This document shows, piece by piece, positions 24,790-33,722 of a stretch of DNA of 64,000 nt. The position numbers and the translations under genes are program-made. Numbering within the stretch: the first letter of the stretch is position 1; each line of letters opens with the position of its first letter. The notes under the pieces were generated by a model. It saw only the letters and a program-made list of their open reading frames with translations. It made no database searches and was not told where the DNA came from. This DNA is from CAZUYC01 sp964624475 (GTDB lineage Bacteria; Myxococcota_A; UBA9160; SMWR01), in the NCBI GenBank assembly GCA_964624475.1, contig CAZUYC010000094.1:1-64000 (forward strand), given 5' to 3'.

Positions 24790-26835
24790 CTACTCCGCGA
24801 GGACGTCGCGCAGGACGATGCCGAGGCGCTCGCGCGAGTGCTCGGCGGCCACGGTGGTGGAGCCGTCGAGCGCGCGCAGGTCCGCCTGCGAGAGATCGAT
24901 CCGCGGCGCGAAGACGCGGCGGTGGAAGGCGGCCGCGAGGCGGCGCGCCGTGGCAAGGGGCGCCTCGCCCTGCTCGGGCTCCACCTCGGCGCAGCCGAGG
25001 ACGACGCCGGCCGCGCCCGCGAGGCAGGCGCGCGCGCCGCCGCCGCTCGCGGAGACCTCGACCCGGAAGCCGCGAGGCGACTCGCGCAGGCGGGGCGAGC
25101 GCCGCAGCAGGCGCGCGGTGGCCGCGGCGACCGCGTCGGGGGACGAGTCGATGCGCGCCGGCAGGGCGAGCTCCATGCGGCGCAGCGTGCCGGGGTCGAG
25201 CTGGAAGACCACGTCGAAGAGGGCGAGCGCGCGGGCTTCGTCACCGCCGGCGAGCGCCGCCGCCGCGCCGGTGGCGGCGACGCGGGCGCGCAGGAGCGCT
25301 TCCCAGGCGGGAAGCCGCGCGAGCGCGGCCTCGGCGGCCGCGAGCGCCGCCGCGTCGCGACCGCGCAGGCGGGCGATCTCCGCCTCGTAGGCCTGCGCGT
25401 ACCCGTGCGCGTCGTCGACGAGGCCCCGGGCCCGCGCCTCGGCGAGCGCGGCCGCGAGCACGCCGGGTCCGACCACGGCCGGCAGCTCGAGCTCGATCCA
25501 CTCCGCCAGCTCGATGAAGCCGGGGGCGTGGGGCTGCAGGCGGCTCGAGAGCACGCTCGCGTCGGCGTAGAGCGAAACGGCGCGGCGCTCCGAGAGCCAC
25601 GCGCGGACGCGCAGCCACAGCGCCTCGCCGAGCGCCGAGAGGGCGGGCCGGAACGAAGACCAGGACGCGCGCTCCAGGCGCTCCGCGGCCGCGGTGCGGC
25701 TCGCGAGCCCGTCGAGGAGTGCCACGGCGGCGCCGACCTCGCCGGAGTCGCTGCTGACGCGCCCGAGGCGGTCGGGCTGGGTCGCGGCCCGGGCGGTGAG
25801 CCGCGCCGCCTCGTCCGCGTGGCCGGCTACGAGCAGCACCGAGGCCGTGACGAGGTCGTGCCACGCGCGCGTCTGCGCGTTCTCGTAGGCTCGCCGGCGG
25901 CGGCTCGCGGCGCGCGCCTCGCGCGCGGCCTCCACGGCCTCGGAGAGCCGCCCCTCGTAGAGGTAGAGGTGCGCGAGCTCGCCCCACGGAGCGGCGAGGC
26001 TCCCCGGGAGATCGCGCCCGGTCGCCTCGACGAGCCAGCGCTCGGCCTCGTCCATGCGCAGCACTCCCTCCGCCGCCTCCGCCGCGTTGGTGAGGTGGAC
26101 GGGATCGGCATCGGAATCGGTCAGCTCGGCCGCGCGCTTGCACGCGGCGTAGGACCCCTCGGTGTCGCGCACCTCGGCGGCGGCCACGCAGAGGATCTGG
26201 AAGGCCGTCGCGCGCTGCTGCGGGTCTTCTTCCGAGTCCAGCACGGCCTGCGCGAGCGCGCGCGCCTCGGCGAGGCGCCCCATGTTGGCCAGCACCCAGC
26301 CTCGCGGGTAGCGGCGCTCGCCGCCGTAGTCTCGCTCCCAGGCGTCGATGTGGTCGAGCGCCTCGTCGTAGCGCCGCATGTCCGTGGCGACCTGCACGAG
26401 GCCTTCGAGCGCCATCCGGTGCCAGATCCACGGCTCGGACTCGTCGGGCCGCTCGTGGCGCTCCTCGAAGAGCGTCCGGCAGCGCTCGTAGTGGTGCAGC
26501 GAACGCGCGAGGTTGCCCTCGATGTGGCCCTGGATCGCGGCCAGGACGCAGTGCGCCGGGTAGTCGCGGGGATCGGCTGCGAGCCTCGCCTCGGCGAGCT
26601 CGCGCGCCTCGACGGGGCGGCCGTCCTGCAGGGCCGCGAGCGCGCGGAGCGCCTCGGCGTCGGCGCCGAAGCCGGGGATGGGATCAGCGAGAACCCCGAA
26701 GAGGTCGTCCAGTGCCTCGGGGGCCGGGTCCGCGTCGGGGATCGCCTCGCCGGCCGCGGGGCCGGGTGCGGCCGCGGCGACGGTCCACGCCGCGGCGATC
26801 GCGGCGGCGGCGAGGGCTCGCGGCGCGCACCTCAT
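24790..26835 (-). CDS. Secreted/periplasmic TPR-repeat protein
   Basis: 681 residues from ATG 26835. A signal sequence (ALAAAAIAAAWTVAAAAPGP) precedes many helical repeats of TPR type (DGRPVEARELAEARLAADPR, GRLAEARALAQAVL, ADEAARLTARAATQ, EGRLSEAVEAAREAR). The C-terminal ~150 residues form a separate region with SASGGGARACLAGAAGVVLG and a closing helix. Its ATG overlaps the MoxR stop (ATGA). In the operon it probably scaffolds or senses a periplasmic assembly; the specific partner is unknown. Confidence 0.75.
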   Translation of the reverse strand: MRCAPRALAAAAIAAAWTVAAAAPGPAAGEAIPDADPAPEALDDLFGVLADPIPGFGADAEALRALAALQDGRPVEARELAEARLAADPRDYPAHCVLAAIQGHIEGNLARSLHHYERCRTLFEERHERPDESEPWIWHRMALEGLVQVATDMRRYDEALDHIDAWERDYGGERRYPRGWVLANMGRLAEARALAQAVLDSEEDPQQRATAFQILCVAAAEVRDTEGSYAACKRAAELTDSDADPVHLTNAAEAAEGVLRMDEAERWLVEATGRDLPGSLAAPWGELAHLYLYEGRLSEAVEAAREARAASRRRRAYENAQTRAWHDLVTASVLLVAGHADEAARLTARAATQPDRLGRVSSDSGEVGAAVALLDGLASRTAAAERLERASWSSFRPALSALGEALWLRVRAWLSERRAVSLYADASVLSSRLQPHAPGFIELAEWIELELPAVVGPGVLAAALAEARARGLVDDAHGYAQAYEAEIARLRGRDAAALAAAEAALARLPAWEALLRARVAATGAAAALAGGDEARALALFDVVFQLDPGTLRRMELALPARIDSSPDAVAAATARLLRRSPRLRESPRGFRVEVSASGGGARACLAGAAGVVLGCAEVEPEQGEAPLATARRLAAAFHRRVFAPRIDLSQADLRALDGSTTVAAEHSRERLGIVLRDVLAE

Positions 26836-27878
26836 GCGCGGCGGCGCAAGGTGAAGCGCGTGAGGCGCTCGAGCGGACCGCGCAGGCACTCGCGCAGCAC
26901 CTCGTCGAAATCGGGGGCCTCGGGCGCGAGCTCGACGCGGTGGCCGAGGACGCGCGGCAAGAGCGCCTCGAGATCCTCGGTCGAGACGTGGTCGCGCCCG
27001 TGCAGGCAGGCGCGCGCCTGGAGCGCCGGGAGCATCAGCACGAGGCTGCGCGTGGAGTTGCCCTGCACGACGCGCGCGTCCGCGCGCAGCGCCCGCGAGA
27101 CGTCGACCAGGCACTCCCGGACCGCCGGATGGATCGCCACGCCGGCGTCCACGGCCCGCCGCGCGCCGAGCAGCTCCGCGCGGGTGACCTTCGGCAGGTC
27201 GGAGCGCTCCGCGTCGCGCCGCTCGCGCGTCGTCGCGAGGACCTCGAGCTCGGCCTCGCGCTCGATGTGCACCATCCGGATCTTGAAGAGGAAGCGGTCG
27301 AGCTGGGCCACCGGCAGGGGATAGGTGCCGGCGAGGTCGAGCGGGTTCTGGGTGGCGATCACGAAGAAGAGCGCGTCGAGCGGGTGGGTCAGGTTGTCGA
27401 CGGTCACCTGCTTCTCGCCCATCGCCTCGAGCATCGCGGCCTGGACCTTGGGCGAGGTGCGATTGATCTCGTCCGCGAGCACCACGTGGGCGAAGATCGG
27501 CCCGTGTCGGAAGTGGAAGCGGCTCGTCGCCGCGTCGAAGACCGAGACGCCGGTCACGTCCGAGGGCAAGAGGTCCGGCGTGAACTGGATGCGCCGGAAG
27601 TCGGCGATCTCGTCCTCGGGGCGGTCGTCGACGATCGAGTGGCCGAGGGCCTTGGCGAGCGTGGTCTTGCCGGATCCCGGGAAGTCCTCGAGGAGCACGT
27701 GGCCGTCGGCGAGCAGGGCCACGAGCACGAGGTCGATCACCTCGTCGCGGCCGAGGATCTGCGCCGCGATGCGGCGGCGCAGCCGCTGCATCACCTCGGC
27801 CGCGCGCTCGAGCGCGGGGTCGCCCGCGGCCGGGGCGGTTTCGGAGGAGCGGAGGTCGGAAAGCGGCGTCGGGATCAC
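26832..27878 (-). CDS. MoxR-family AAA+ ATPase
   Basis: 348 residues. Walker A is EDFPGSGKTTLAKALG, Walker B VLADEINRTSPKVQAAMLEA, and sensor-1 region ATQNPLDLAGTYPLPVAQLD, all textbook MoxR. The C-terminal lid carries GNSTRSLVLMLPALQARA. MoxR ATPases act as chaperones for VWA or DUF58-type partners, and here a DUF58 protein and a transglutaminase-type protein lie immediately upstream in the same operon. GTG 27878 is chosen; the frame above it is not homologous. Confidence 0.92.
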   Translation of the reverse strand: MIPTPLSDLRSSETAPAAGDPALERAAEVMQRLRRRIAAQILGRDEVIDLVLVALLADGHVLLEDFPGSGKTTLAKALGHSIVDDRPEDEIADFRRIQFTPDLLPSDVTGVSVFDAATSRFHFRHGPIFAHVVLADEINRTSPKVQAAMLEAMGEKQVTVDNLTHPLDALFFVIATQNPLDLAGTYPLPVAQLDRFLFKIRMVHIEREAELEVLATTRERRDAERSDLPKVTRAELLGARRAVDAGVAIHPAVRECLVDVSRALRADARVVQGNSTRSLVLMLPALQARACLHGRDHVSTEDLEALLPRVLGHRVELAPEAPDFDEVLRECLRGPLERLTRFTLRRRA

Positions 27879-27894
27879 GGGGTCTCCGAGGGTT

Positions 27895-30024
27895 TCAGCG
27901 CACCAGGAGCCAGGAGAACGGGTTGGCGAGGCCGAGCAGCCGGCGCCACGCCGGCGTCGAGACGCTCGTCTCGCGGGCGACCGTGCGCCCGAGGCGGCGC
28001 AGGTCGCCGGGTTCGGAGCGGACGGAGCCGCCGAGCGCGCCCGCGAGGTGGAGCCGCGTGAGCCGCGCGAAGGAGGGCGCGCGCCGGCCGATCCGACCGG
28101 CGAAGCGCTCGCGCGTCTCTCCCGAGCGGCGCACGGCGCCCGCGTCGGCGAGCTGGTCGAGAGCGCGGCGATAGAGCAGGCGTGGGAGCGCCTGCGGCCG
28201 GGCGAAACGCGGCGCGAGGCGCCGCTCGGCCTTGACGAGCGCGGCGAGGGCGAAGGCCGCGACGGCGAGCATCGCCAGGGCCCGGGCGACGTCGGCCAGA
28301 TGCGGCCAGACGCGCGAGCCCTCCGCGGCGAAGGCCAGGTCGGCGGGCGTCCCGCGCAGGAGCTCGCCGAGCATCGACTGGAGCGCCGGGTCGGGCCGAG
28401 GCGCGACCGCGTCGAGGACGCGCTCGGGCGCGATGTCGACCACGACCCATCCCACCCCGTCGAGCTGGATCTCCGGCCAGGCGTGCGCATCGAGGCCCCG
28501 GATCAGCACGGACGATCCGCCGCCGCGATCCGCGGCGGCGACCGCGTAGCCCGCCGCCACGCGGGACGGGACGCCGAGCGCTCGCAGCAGGTAGACGGCG
28601 GCGTGGGCGAAGTGCACGCAGTAGCCCGTGCGGTCGCCGAAGAGGAACGAGGCCACGGGGTCCTCGGCATCGGCGTGCCGGCTCTTCAGGCTGTAGGTGC
28701 CGCTCGTCTCGAGGTTCCGCTTCACCGCGAACGCGCGCGCCAGCGGATCGTCCCGATGGGTCTCGGCGAGGCTCGCGAGCATCGCCTGCGCCGCCTCGGC
28801 GTAGCGAGGATCGGAGGGAGCCGCCGTGTAGTGCGCCCACTCGGCGTCGCCCCACGTGGCGGAGCCCGGCGCGCGGCCCAGGAGCTCCGCGTAGGGAACG
28901 GCGGTCGCGAGGGAGATGCCGTCGTAGACGCGCTGGAAGCGCATCCCCACCGCGTTCGGGTGGGGCTCGAAGAGGACGGGCGCGTCGAGGGCGAAGGGGC
29001 GCACGTGGTCCACGAGCAGACCCGTGGTGGTCGGAACGACGACGCGCCGATCGGAGGCGGGCGGCGGCGGCGAGATCTCGGTGCGACCGCTCGGGAAGCG
29101 CAGGATCACGTCGCGGTCCACGTCGTCGCGGATCGCCTGCACGAGCCGACGGCCGTTGTAGTACGAGAAGGCGGACTGGCGGAAGTAGTACACGCCCGAG
29201 GGCGGCGTGTAGTCGGCGCGCAGCACGACCACGGCGACGGGCGCCTGGCCGCCGGCGGAGCGGTACTCGTTGCGGAAGAGGAGCTCGCCGATCTGGTGCT
29301 CGTCGCGCGGGCCGGCCGCTCGGGGCTCGCTGGCGGCGCCGGTCAGGCCCAGCTCCTCGGGCAGGCGGGGCTCCGGAAGGCCCGAGAGGCGGACCACGGC
29401 GACGAGCGGCAGCGCCGCCAGGAGCGCGAACGCGAGGTGGCGCGGGATCCGCCGGCCGCGCTCCTCGCCGAGCAGCAGCGCCGCGAGCAGCACGAGGCCC
29501 GCGCCTCCGAGCGCGAGGAAGAGGATCGTCGGATCGAAGCCGCGCGTCCAGGCGAGATCGCCGACGGCGTGCGGCAGATGCACCATGCCCTCGCGGTGCG
29601 CGGCGACGGAGACGGCGAGGGCCGCGCCCGCGAGCAGCCCCTCGAGGGCCGCGGCGCTCGGGTGGCGCGCCGCGAGCCAGCGCAGCGCGAAGACGCACGG
29701 CGCCGTGATCCCACCCGCGAGGATCGCGCCGCTCGCGACCACGGCCGCCCCCGGTCCGAGGAGTACCGCGGGAGCGTCGAGACGCACGACGAGGCCCGCT
29801 GCCACGGCCCCGATGAGCGCCACGGCGGACGCCGCCGCCGCGAGAGCGGCGCCCCGCACCCGCCGCCGTGCGCGCCTCGAGACGAGATCCGCCGCGAGGG
29901 CCGCACCGGCGGCGGCGAGCGCGCCGGCGGCCACGCCGCCCTCGGGAACGAGCGGCCACCAGAGCATCGCCGCCACGAGGGCGATCACCCCGGCCCGCAA
30001 CCAGGAGACGGGCCCCAGTCTCAC
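27895..30024 (-). CDS. Transmembrane transglutaminase-like protein (TgpA type)
   Basis: 709 residues. About six N-terminal membrane helices are followed by an extracytoplasmic transglutaminase-core domain with catalytic Cys in GDRTGYCVHFAHAAVYLLRA, His in LDAHAWPEIQLDGVG and Asp in VVVDIAPE. A final hydrophobic helix and a C-terminal DUF4129-like tail follow. TgpA-type proteins pair with MoxR and DUF58 and are probably peptide-crosslinking or protease-like. GTG 30024 is the start left after a 23-bp duplication; before it, the gene would have overlapped the DUF58 stop as GTGA. Confidence 0.87.
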   Translation of the reverse strand: MRLGPVSWLRAGVIALVAAMLWWPLVPEGGVAAGALAAAGAALAADLVSRRARRRVRGAALAAAASAVALIGAVAAGLVVRLDAPAVLLGPGAAVVASGAILAGGITAPCVFALRWLAARHPSAAALEGLLAGAALAVSVAAHREGMVHLPHAVGDLAWTRGFDPTILFLALGGAGLVLLAALLLGEERGRRIPRHLAFALLAALPLVAVVRLSGLPEPRLPEELGLTGAASEPRAAGPRDEHQIGELLFRNEYRSAGGQAPVAVVVLRADYTPPSGVYYFRQSAFSYYNGRRLVQAIRDDVDRDVILRFPSGRTEISPPPPASDRRVVVPTTTGLLVDHVRPFALDAPVLFEPHPNAVGMRFQRVYDGISLATAVPYAELLGRAPGSATWGDAEWAHYTAAPSDPRYAEAAQAMLASLAETHRDDPLARAFAVKRNLETSGTYSLKSRHADAEDPVASFLFGDRTGYCVHFAHAAVYLLRALGVPSRVAAGYAVAAADRGGGSSVLIRGLDAHAWPEIQLDGVGWVVVDIAPERVLDAVAPRPDPALQSMLGELLRGTPADLAFAAEGSRVWPHLADVARALAMLAVAAFALAALVKAERRLAPRFARPQALPRLLYRRALDQLADAGAVRRSGETRERFAGRIGRRAPSFARLTRLHLAGALGGSVRSEPGDLRRLGRTVARETSVSTPAWRRLLGLANPFSWLLVR

Positions 30025-30066
30025 GCCGAGAGTCTCCAGGAGCTCACGCCGAGAGTCTCCAGGAGC
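30021..30066. repeat. Perfect 23-bp tandem duplication at a gene junction
   Basis: Bases 30021-30043 are repeated exactly at 30044-30066 (unit begins TCACGCCGAGAGTCTCC). Read leftwards, each copy contains the DUF58 stop TGA inside a GTGA. The duplication moved the DUF58 stop away from the transglutaminase GTG start, and both reading frames survived. Confidence 0.9.
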
Positions 30067-31330
30067 GCTCCGGGTCGCCGCCGAGCACGCGCCCCGTGGC
30101 GCGGTCCACGACGAGGGCGGCGCAGCCGGGCGCGGCGACGCGCCGCAGCTGCGCTGCGAGGAGTGCGATGGGCGCTCCCGTCGCGGGCGGATCGGCGAAG
30201 GCGATCCGCTCCAGGAGCGACCGGCGGGGCGACCCCTCGCAGAGCCCGTCGACGGCGAAGACGAGCGTCGCGCGGGCGCCTCCGGTCCGCGCCGCGACGG
30301 CGAGTGCGCTCGCGGCGGCGAGCCGCGACGCGGGAGCGAAGACCACGCAGTGCGTCGCGGCGTCGGCGCGCGCCGACCCGAGGAAGCGCCGCAAGCCGCT
30401 CTCCGGATCGCCGCCCGGACGGGCCCCCGCCGAGCGCGCGATCGCGCGAAGGGCGGCGTCGAGGCGATCGGTGGGCGCCTCCGTCCCATCGGCACCGAAG
30501 AGCCAGGCCTCTCCGAGGGCAGAGCTCTCGAGCGCCACGCGCGCGGCCGCGGCGGCCGCCTCGTCGTCCGGCCCCGCGACCAGGTAGGCCAGCGTGCGCC
30601 GCGCGCGATGGACGCTCCGCTCGGGCATGCGCACCTCGAGCTGCCGGCTGCGCGCGAACGTCTTCCAGAGGATGTGGCGCACCGAGTCGCCCGGGACGTA
30701 GCGGCGCATCTCCATCCGATCGCCCTCGGGGCTGCCGGCGGGATGCGGAATCCCCTCGCCGGAAGCGAGGGCCTTGAGCCAGCTGAGCCGGCGGAGGCCG
30801 CGGATGGCCGGCAGCACCACGAACGAGGCCGGGGCCTCGACCTCGAAGACGATGCGGGCGAGACCGAAGGCATCCCCGATCCGGAAGCGCCGCGCGACGG
30901 CCGAGGCCTCGCAGCGCCGCGTGGGCGTCGCCTCCTCGCTCGCCCGAGCGCCCTCGACGCGGACGCGGCAGCGGACCTCCGCCGGGCGACGCCAGCTCCA
31001 GTCGAGCGTCGCGAGCGGCACGCGCTCGAGCGCCGGCAGGGAGAAGCCGGTCGCGAGCGGGCGATCCGCCTCGAGGCGCGGCGCGAGGCGCGCGGGCTCG
31101 CTGCGGTCGGCGCGGCGCAGCCAGAGCGCGCTGGCCGAGACGAGCGCGATGGCGAGGGCGAGCAGGGCGAGGCCCGAGAGCGCGAGCGCGAAGACGACGA
31201 GGTCGAGGCTCCCGTAGCCGTAGACGCGCAGCGACCCCGCGCACAGGGCCGCCACCAGGAAGCCGCGCGGCGTCACCGGCACGGCGTCGGCGAGCCGGCG
31301 CAGCGCCGCTCCGAGGGGCCGCAGCGACAT
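30044..31330 (-). CDS. DUF58 domain protein of the MoxR operon
   Basis: 428 residues from ATG 31330. Two N-terminal hydrophobic helices (FLVAALCAGSLRVYG and VFALALSGLALLALAIALVS) are followed by a beta-rich region. The DUF58 signature is EGDRMEMRRYVPGDSVRHIL followed by WKTFARSRQLEVRM. The C-terminus is VWA-like (LVAGPDDEAAAAAARVALES). First gene of the operon, divergent from egtD across a 158-base gap. DUF58 proteins are taken to be MoxR partners in envelope assembly. Confidence 0.9.
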   Translation of the reverse strand: MSLRPLGAALRRLADAVPVTPRGFLVAALCAGSLRVYGYGSLDLVVFALALSGLALLALAIALVSASALWLRRADRSEPARLAPRLEADRPLATGFSLPALERVPLATLDWSWRRPAEVRCRVRVEGARASEEATPTRRCEASAVARRFRIGDAFGLARIVFEVEAPASFVVLPAIRGLRRLSWLKALASGEGIPHPAGSPEGDRMEMRRYVPGDSVRHILWKTFARSRQLEVRMPERSVHRARRTLAYLVAGPDDEAAAAAARVALESSALGEAWLFGADGTEAPTDRLDAALRAIARSAGARPGGDPESGLRRFLGSARADAATHCVVFAPASRLAAASALAVAARTGGARATLVFAVDGLCEGSPRRSLLERIAFADPPATGAPIALLAAQLRRVAAPGCAALVVDRATGRVLGGDPERSWRLSA

Positions 31331-31488
31331 GCTCGGATTGTAGGCCACCGGCGGAGGGGCTCGCGGACGATCTGGTGGGGTTCGGCCCCGGATCCGCGGC
31401 GGCCCGCCGCGCCGCGCTTGCGAGGGGGCGTCGTCGCGGGGCATGCTCGGCCCCGCGCGCCCGCACGACGTCTCACCCCCCGGAGATC

Positions 31489-32475
31489 ATGCGACCTCGC
31501 TCCCTCGCGTCCCGCTACACGTTGCTCGAGGCCGCAGCGCAGGAGGAGTCCTTCGCCTCGGCCGTCGCGGCTGGGCTGGCCCGCAAACCCAGGGCCATCC
31601 CCTGCCGTTTCCTCTACGACGAGGCGGGCTCGAAGCTCTTCGAGGAGATCTGCGAGCTCCCGGAGTACTACCTGACGCGCGCGGAACGCGAGATCCTGAT
31701 CGCGCGCGCGGACCGCATCGCGGCGCGCTTCGACGCACCGATCACCCTGGCCGAGCTCGGAAGCGGGAGCTCCGCGAAGACCCGCGTGCTGATCGAGGCC
31801 TGCCTGCGGCGCCACCGGAGACTGCGCTACCTGCCGGTCGACATCTCGCGCAGCATGCTGGAGGCGTCCTCGCTCGCGCTCCTCGAGCGCTACCCGGCGC
31901 TCGAGGTCCACGCGATCGCGAGCGAGCTCGGGACGGCACTCCACCTCGTCGGTCGCGAGGCGTCCGGCCCGAAGCTCGTCCTCTGGCTCGGCTCGAGCGT
32001 CGGGAACCTCACGCGCGACGAGGCCGCGGCGTTCCTCGCCCGCGTGCGGGAGGTCATGGCACCCGGCGACGCGCTGCTGATCGGGATCGACCTGCGCAAG
32101 GAACGGGGCGTCCTCGAGCGGGCCTACGACGACGCGGCCGGGGTGACGGCGCGCTTCACGCTGAACCTCCTCCAGCGCATGAACCGCGAGCTCGACGCGC
32201 GCTTCGACGTCCGGCATTTCGCGCACCGCACGGTCTACCACGAGGACGAGGGACGCGTGCAGATCGAGATCGTGAGCCGGCGCGCCCAGCGCGTCGCGAT
32301 CGAGGCGCTCGACCTCGAGATCGACCTCGCCCGCGGCGAGGCGATCCACGCCGAGGACTCGTTCAAGTACTCGCTCGCAGAGACGCTCGGGCTGGCCGCC
32401 GCGGCCGGACTGCAGGTCGAGGAGCGCTGGCTCGACCGCGCCGCGCGCTTCAGTCTCAGCCTGTTTACGCGCTAG
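31489..32475 (+). CDS. egtD: L-histidine N-alpha-methyltransferase (ergothioneine pathway)
   Basis: 328 residues, close to the usual ~321. EgtD trimethylates histidine to hercynine with S-adenosylmethionine. Seen: RFLYDEAGSKLFEEICELPE, YYLTRAEREIL, the SAM loop ITLAELGSGSSAKTRVLIEA, LRYLPVDISRSML, LVLWLGSSVGNLTRDEAAAF and the C-terminal AEDSFKYSLAE. ATG 31489 has GGAG just upstream. The gene stands alone: no egtB sulfoxide synthase or egtE is nearby, so ergothioneine synthesis would need genes elsewhere, or hercynine may be the product. Confidence 0.88.
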   Translation: MRPRSLASRYTLLEAAAQEESFASAVAAGLARKPRAIPCRFLYDEAGSKLFEEICELPEYYLTRAEREILIARADRIAARFDAPITLAELGSGSSAKTRVLIEACLRRHRRLRYLPVDISRSMLEASSLALLERYPALEVHAIASELGTALHLVGREASGPKLVLWLGSSVGNLTRDEAAAFLARVREVMAPGDALLIGIDLRKERGVLERAYDDAAGVTARFTLNLLQRMNRELDARFDVRHFAHRTVYHEDEGRVQIEIVSRRAQRVAIEALDLEIDLARGEAIHAEDSFKYSLAETLGLAAAAGLQVEERWLDRAARFSLSLFTR

Positions 32476-32510
32476 CCCACCGCCCGGTCGTCGGGCCCCA
32501 GAAGCAGGAA

Positions 32511-32543
32511 AGGCTCGAAGCCGCTACGTGCCGCTTCGAGCCT
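32511..32543. terminator. Stem-loop downstream of egtD
   Basis: A perfect 11-bp stem (AGGCTCGAAGC at 32511-32521 with GCTTCGAGCCT at 32533-32543) and an 11-base loop begin 35 bases after the egtD stop. There is no clear T-run, so it may be a weak intrinsic terminator or an RNA-stabilising hairpin. It lies between convergent genes and would serve either strand. Confidence 0.5.
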
Positions 32544-32688
32544 CCCTGGGAAGGGGATATTTGGCTTTCACATAGGGAGTGGGCGCCCGCATGGGAACGT
32601 GTCACGCCTCTGCGAACTTTTTTTCGTAGGCACGACCCTCTTACCCCCGCGGGGACCGCAAGCGAAGCGCTTATGCCCCGCGAGGACC

Positions 32689-32725
32689 GCAAGCGGAGCG
32701 CGCAGCGAGCCGCAGGCGAGCGGAG
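32689..32725. repeat. Solo arm of the dispersed palindromic repeat
   Basis: GCAAGCGGAGCGCGCAGCGA (32689-32708) continues into GCCGCAGGCGAGCGGAG. This is one arm of the 216-bp elements at 58.8 and 61.1 kb, but without the 18-base middle block. A degenerate partial copy precedes it at about 32657-32670 and another follows at about 32768-32787. Apart from the egtD stem-loop, the 319-base gap 32476-32794 between convergent genes holds only these repeats and no gene. Confidence 0.7.
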
Positions 32726-32794
32726 CAAGCACGAGCAGACGATTCGACGCACCGTCCTATAGGCCCGAGCGAGCCGAAGGCGAGCGACGCACCG

Positions 32795-33229
32795 TCACCA
32801 AGACGGCTCCAGGCTGATCACGAGCTTCCCCTCCTGGTACCGCTCGGCGCCGATCACCACGAGATGGCCGTTCGGGATGCGCAGATCGGTCTGGAGGCTG
32901 CCCGTCACCGTGACCCCGAGCAGGACCCCCCGCGAGCTCAGCTGGAAGGCCCGGACGTTCAGGAGCCTGCGGTTCGGGAGCTCGACGCTCTGGACCACGC
33001 CGAGCGGGAGGTCGAGGCGCCGCTCGTCCAGCACCCGGAGGGTGCTGTAGCGGAACTGGTCGGCGAGCTTCTCGTGCAGCGCCTCGGCCCGGGGGTCGAC
33101 GCCGCCCGCCTCGTCGGAGGTGTACGCCACCAGCACCCGGAGCGCGATCCGCCGGGGCGCCTCCTGCGCCGCCGCCGGCGCCGCCAGCGCCAGGGCCAGG
33201 GCCAGGGCCGCCAGCCTACGCCGTGCCAC
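32795..33229 (-). CDS. Small secreted protein, unknown function
   Basis: 144 residues from GTG 33229. A clear signal peptide (RRRLAALALALALAAPAAAQ) precedes a mature domain rich in beta strands (ALRVLVAYTSDEAGGVDPRA, LGVTVTGSLQTDLRIPNGHL). The frame overlaps the anti-sigma gene end by 14 bases, so the three genes sigma, anti-sigma and secreted protein appear to be one unit. No family is recognised with certainty. It could be the sensed or regulated envelope component. Confidence 0.6.
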   Translation of the reverse strand: MARRRLAALALALALAAPAAAQEAPRRIALRVLVAYTSDEAGGVDPRAEALHEKLADQFRYSTLRVLDERRLDLPLGVVQSVELPNRRLLNVRAFQLSSRGVLLGVTVTGSLQTDLRIPNGHLVVIGAERYQEGKLVISLEPSW

Positions 33230-33722
33230 CGGATCGCCTCCTCGCGGTCTGCTTCGGCCCGCTGTCGAGCACCCAGATGATCGTCGTCCCCGGGGCACCG
33301 GGCGCTTCGAGCACGAAGACGTTGCGCTTCCCGGCGTACATCCAGCGCACCACCCCGTCCGCCGGCCCGGGGGTCTGGCCGAGCCAGGAGAAGACCGCGA
33401 TGGCCGCGAGCGCCGCCGCCGCAGCCCCGAGCGGCGCTCCCACGACCCAGGCCGGGCGCAGCCGCCCCCCGCGAGCCTCCGAGCGCGCGGCGTCCGCGGC
33501 GGGGAGCCGCATCGCGATCCGGTCCCACAGGTCCGCGCCGCGCCCCGCCCCGCCGGCCGCGCGCACGGCGTCCCCGACGCGCCGCAGCAGCTCGAGCTCT
33601 TGGCGCAGGCGCGGATCGCGGCGCAGCCGGCGCTCGAAGCGCCAGCGCGCGAGGCCCCGCAGCTCGCCGTCGTGGTAGGCCGAGAGCGCCTCGGAATCAT
33701 CCCGGCGCGCGCGCTCCTTCAT
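33216..33722 (-). CDS. Anti-sigma factor, non-zinc type, single-pass
   Basis: 168 residues from ATG 33722, whose codon overlaps the sigma-factor stop (ATGA). The N-terminal cytoplasmic part has the anti-sigma hallmark LSAYHDGELRGLARWRFERR but lacks the C-x-x-C of zinc anti-sigma factors. A membrane helix (WVVGAPLGAAAAALAAIAVF) and a short outer domain follow (VFVLEAPGAPGTTIIWVLDS). It presumably sequesters the adjacent ECF sigma factor at the membrane. Confidence 0.82.
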   Translation of the reverse strand: MKERARRDDSEALSAYHDGELRGLARWRFERRLRRDPRLRQELELLRRVGDAVRAAGGAGRGADLWDRIAMRLPAADAARSEARGGRLRPAWVVGAPLGAAAAALAAIAVFSWLGQTPGPADGVVRWMYAGKRNVFVLEAPGAPGTTIIWVLDSGPKQTARRRSGGTA

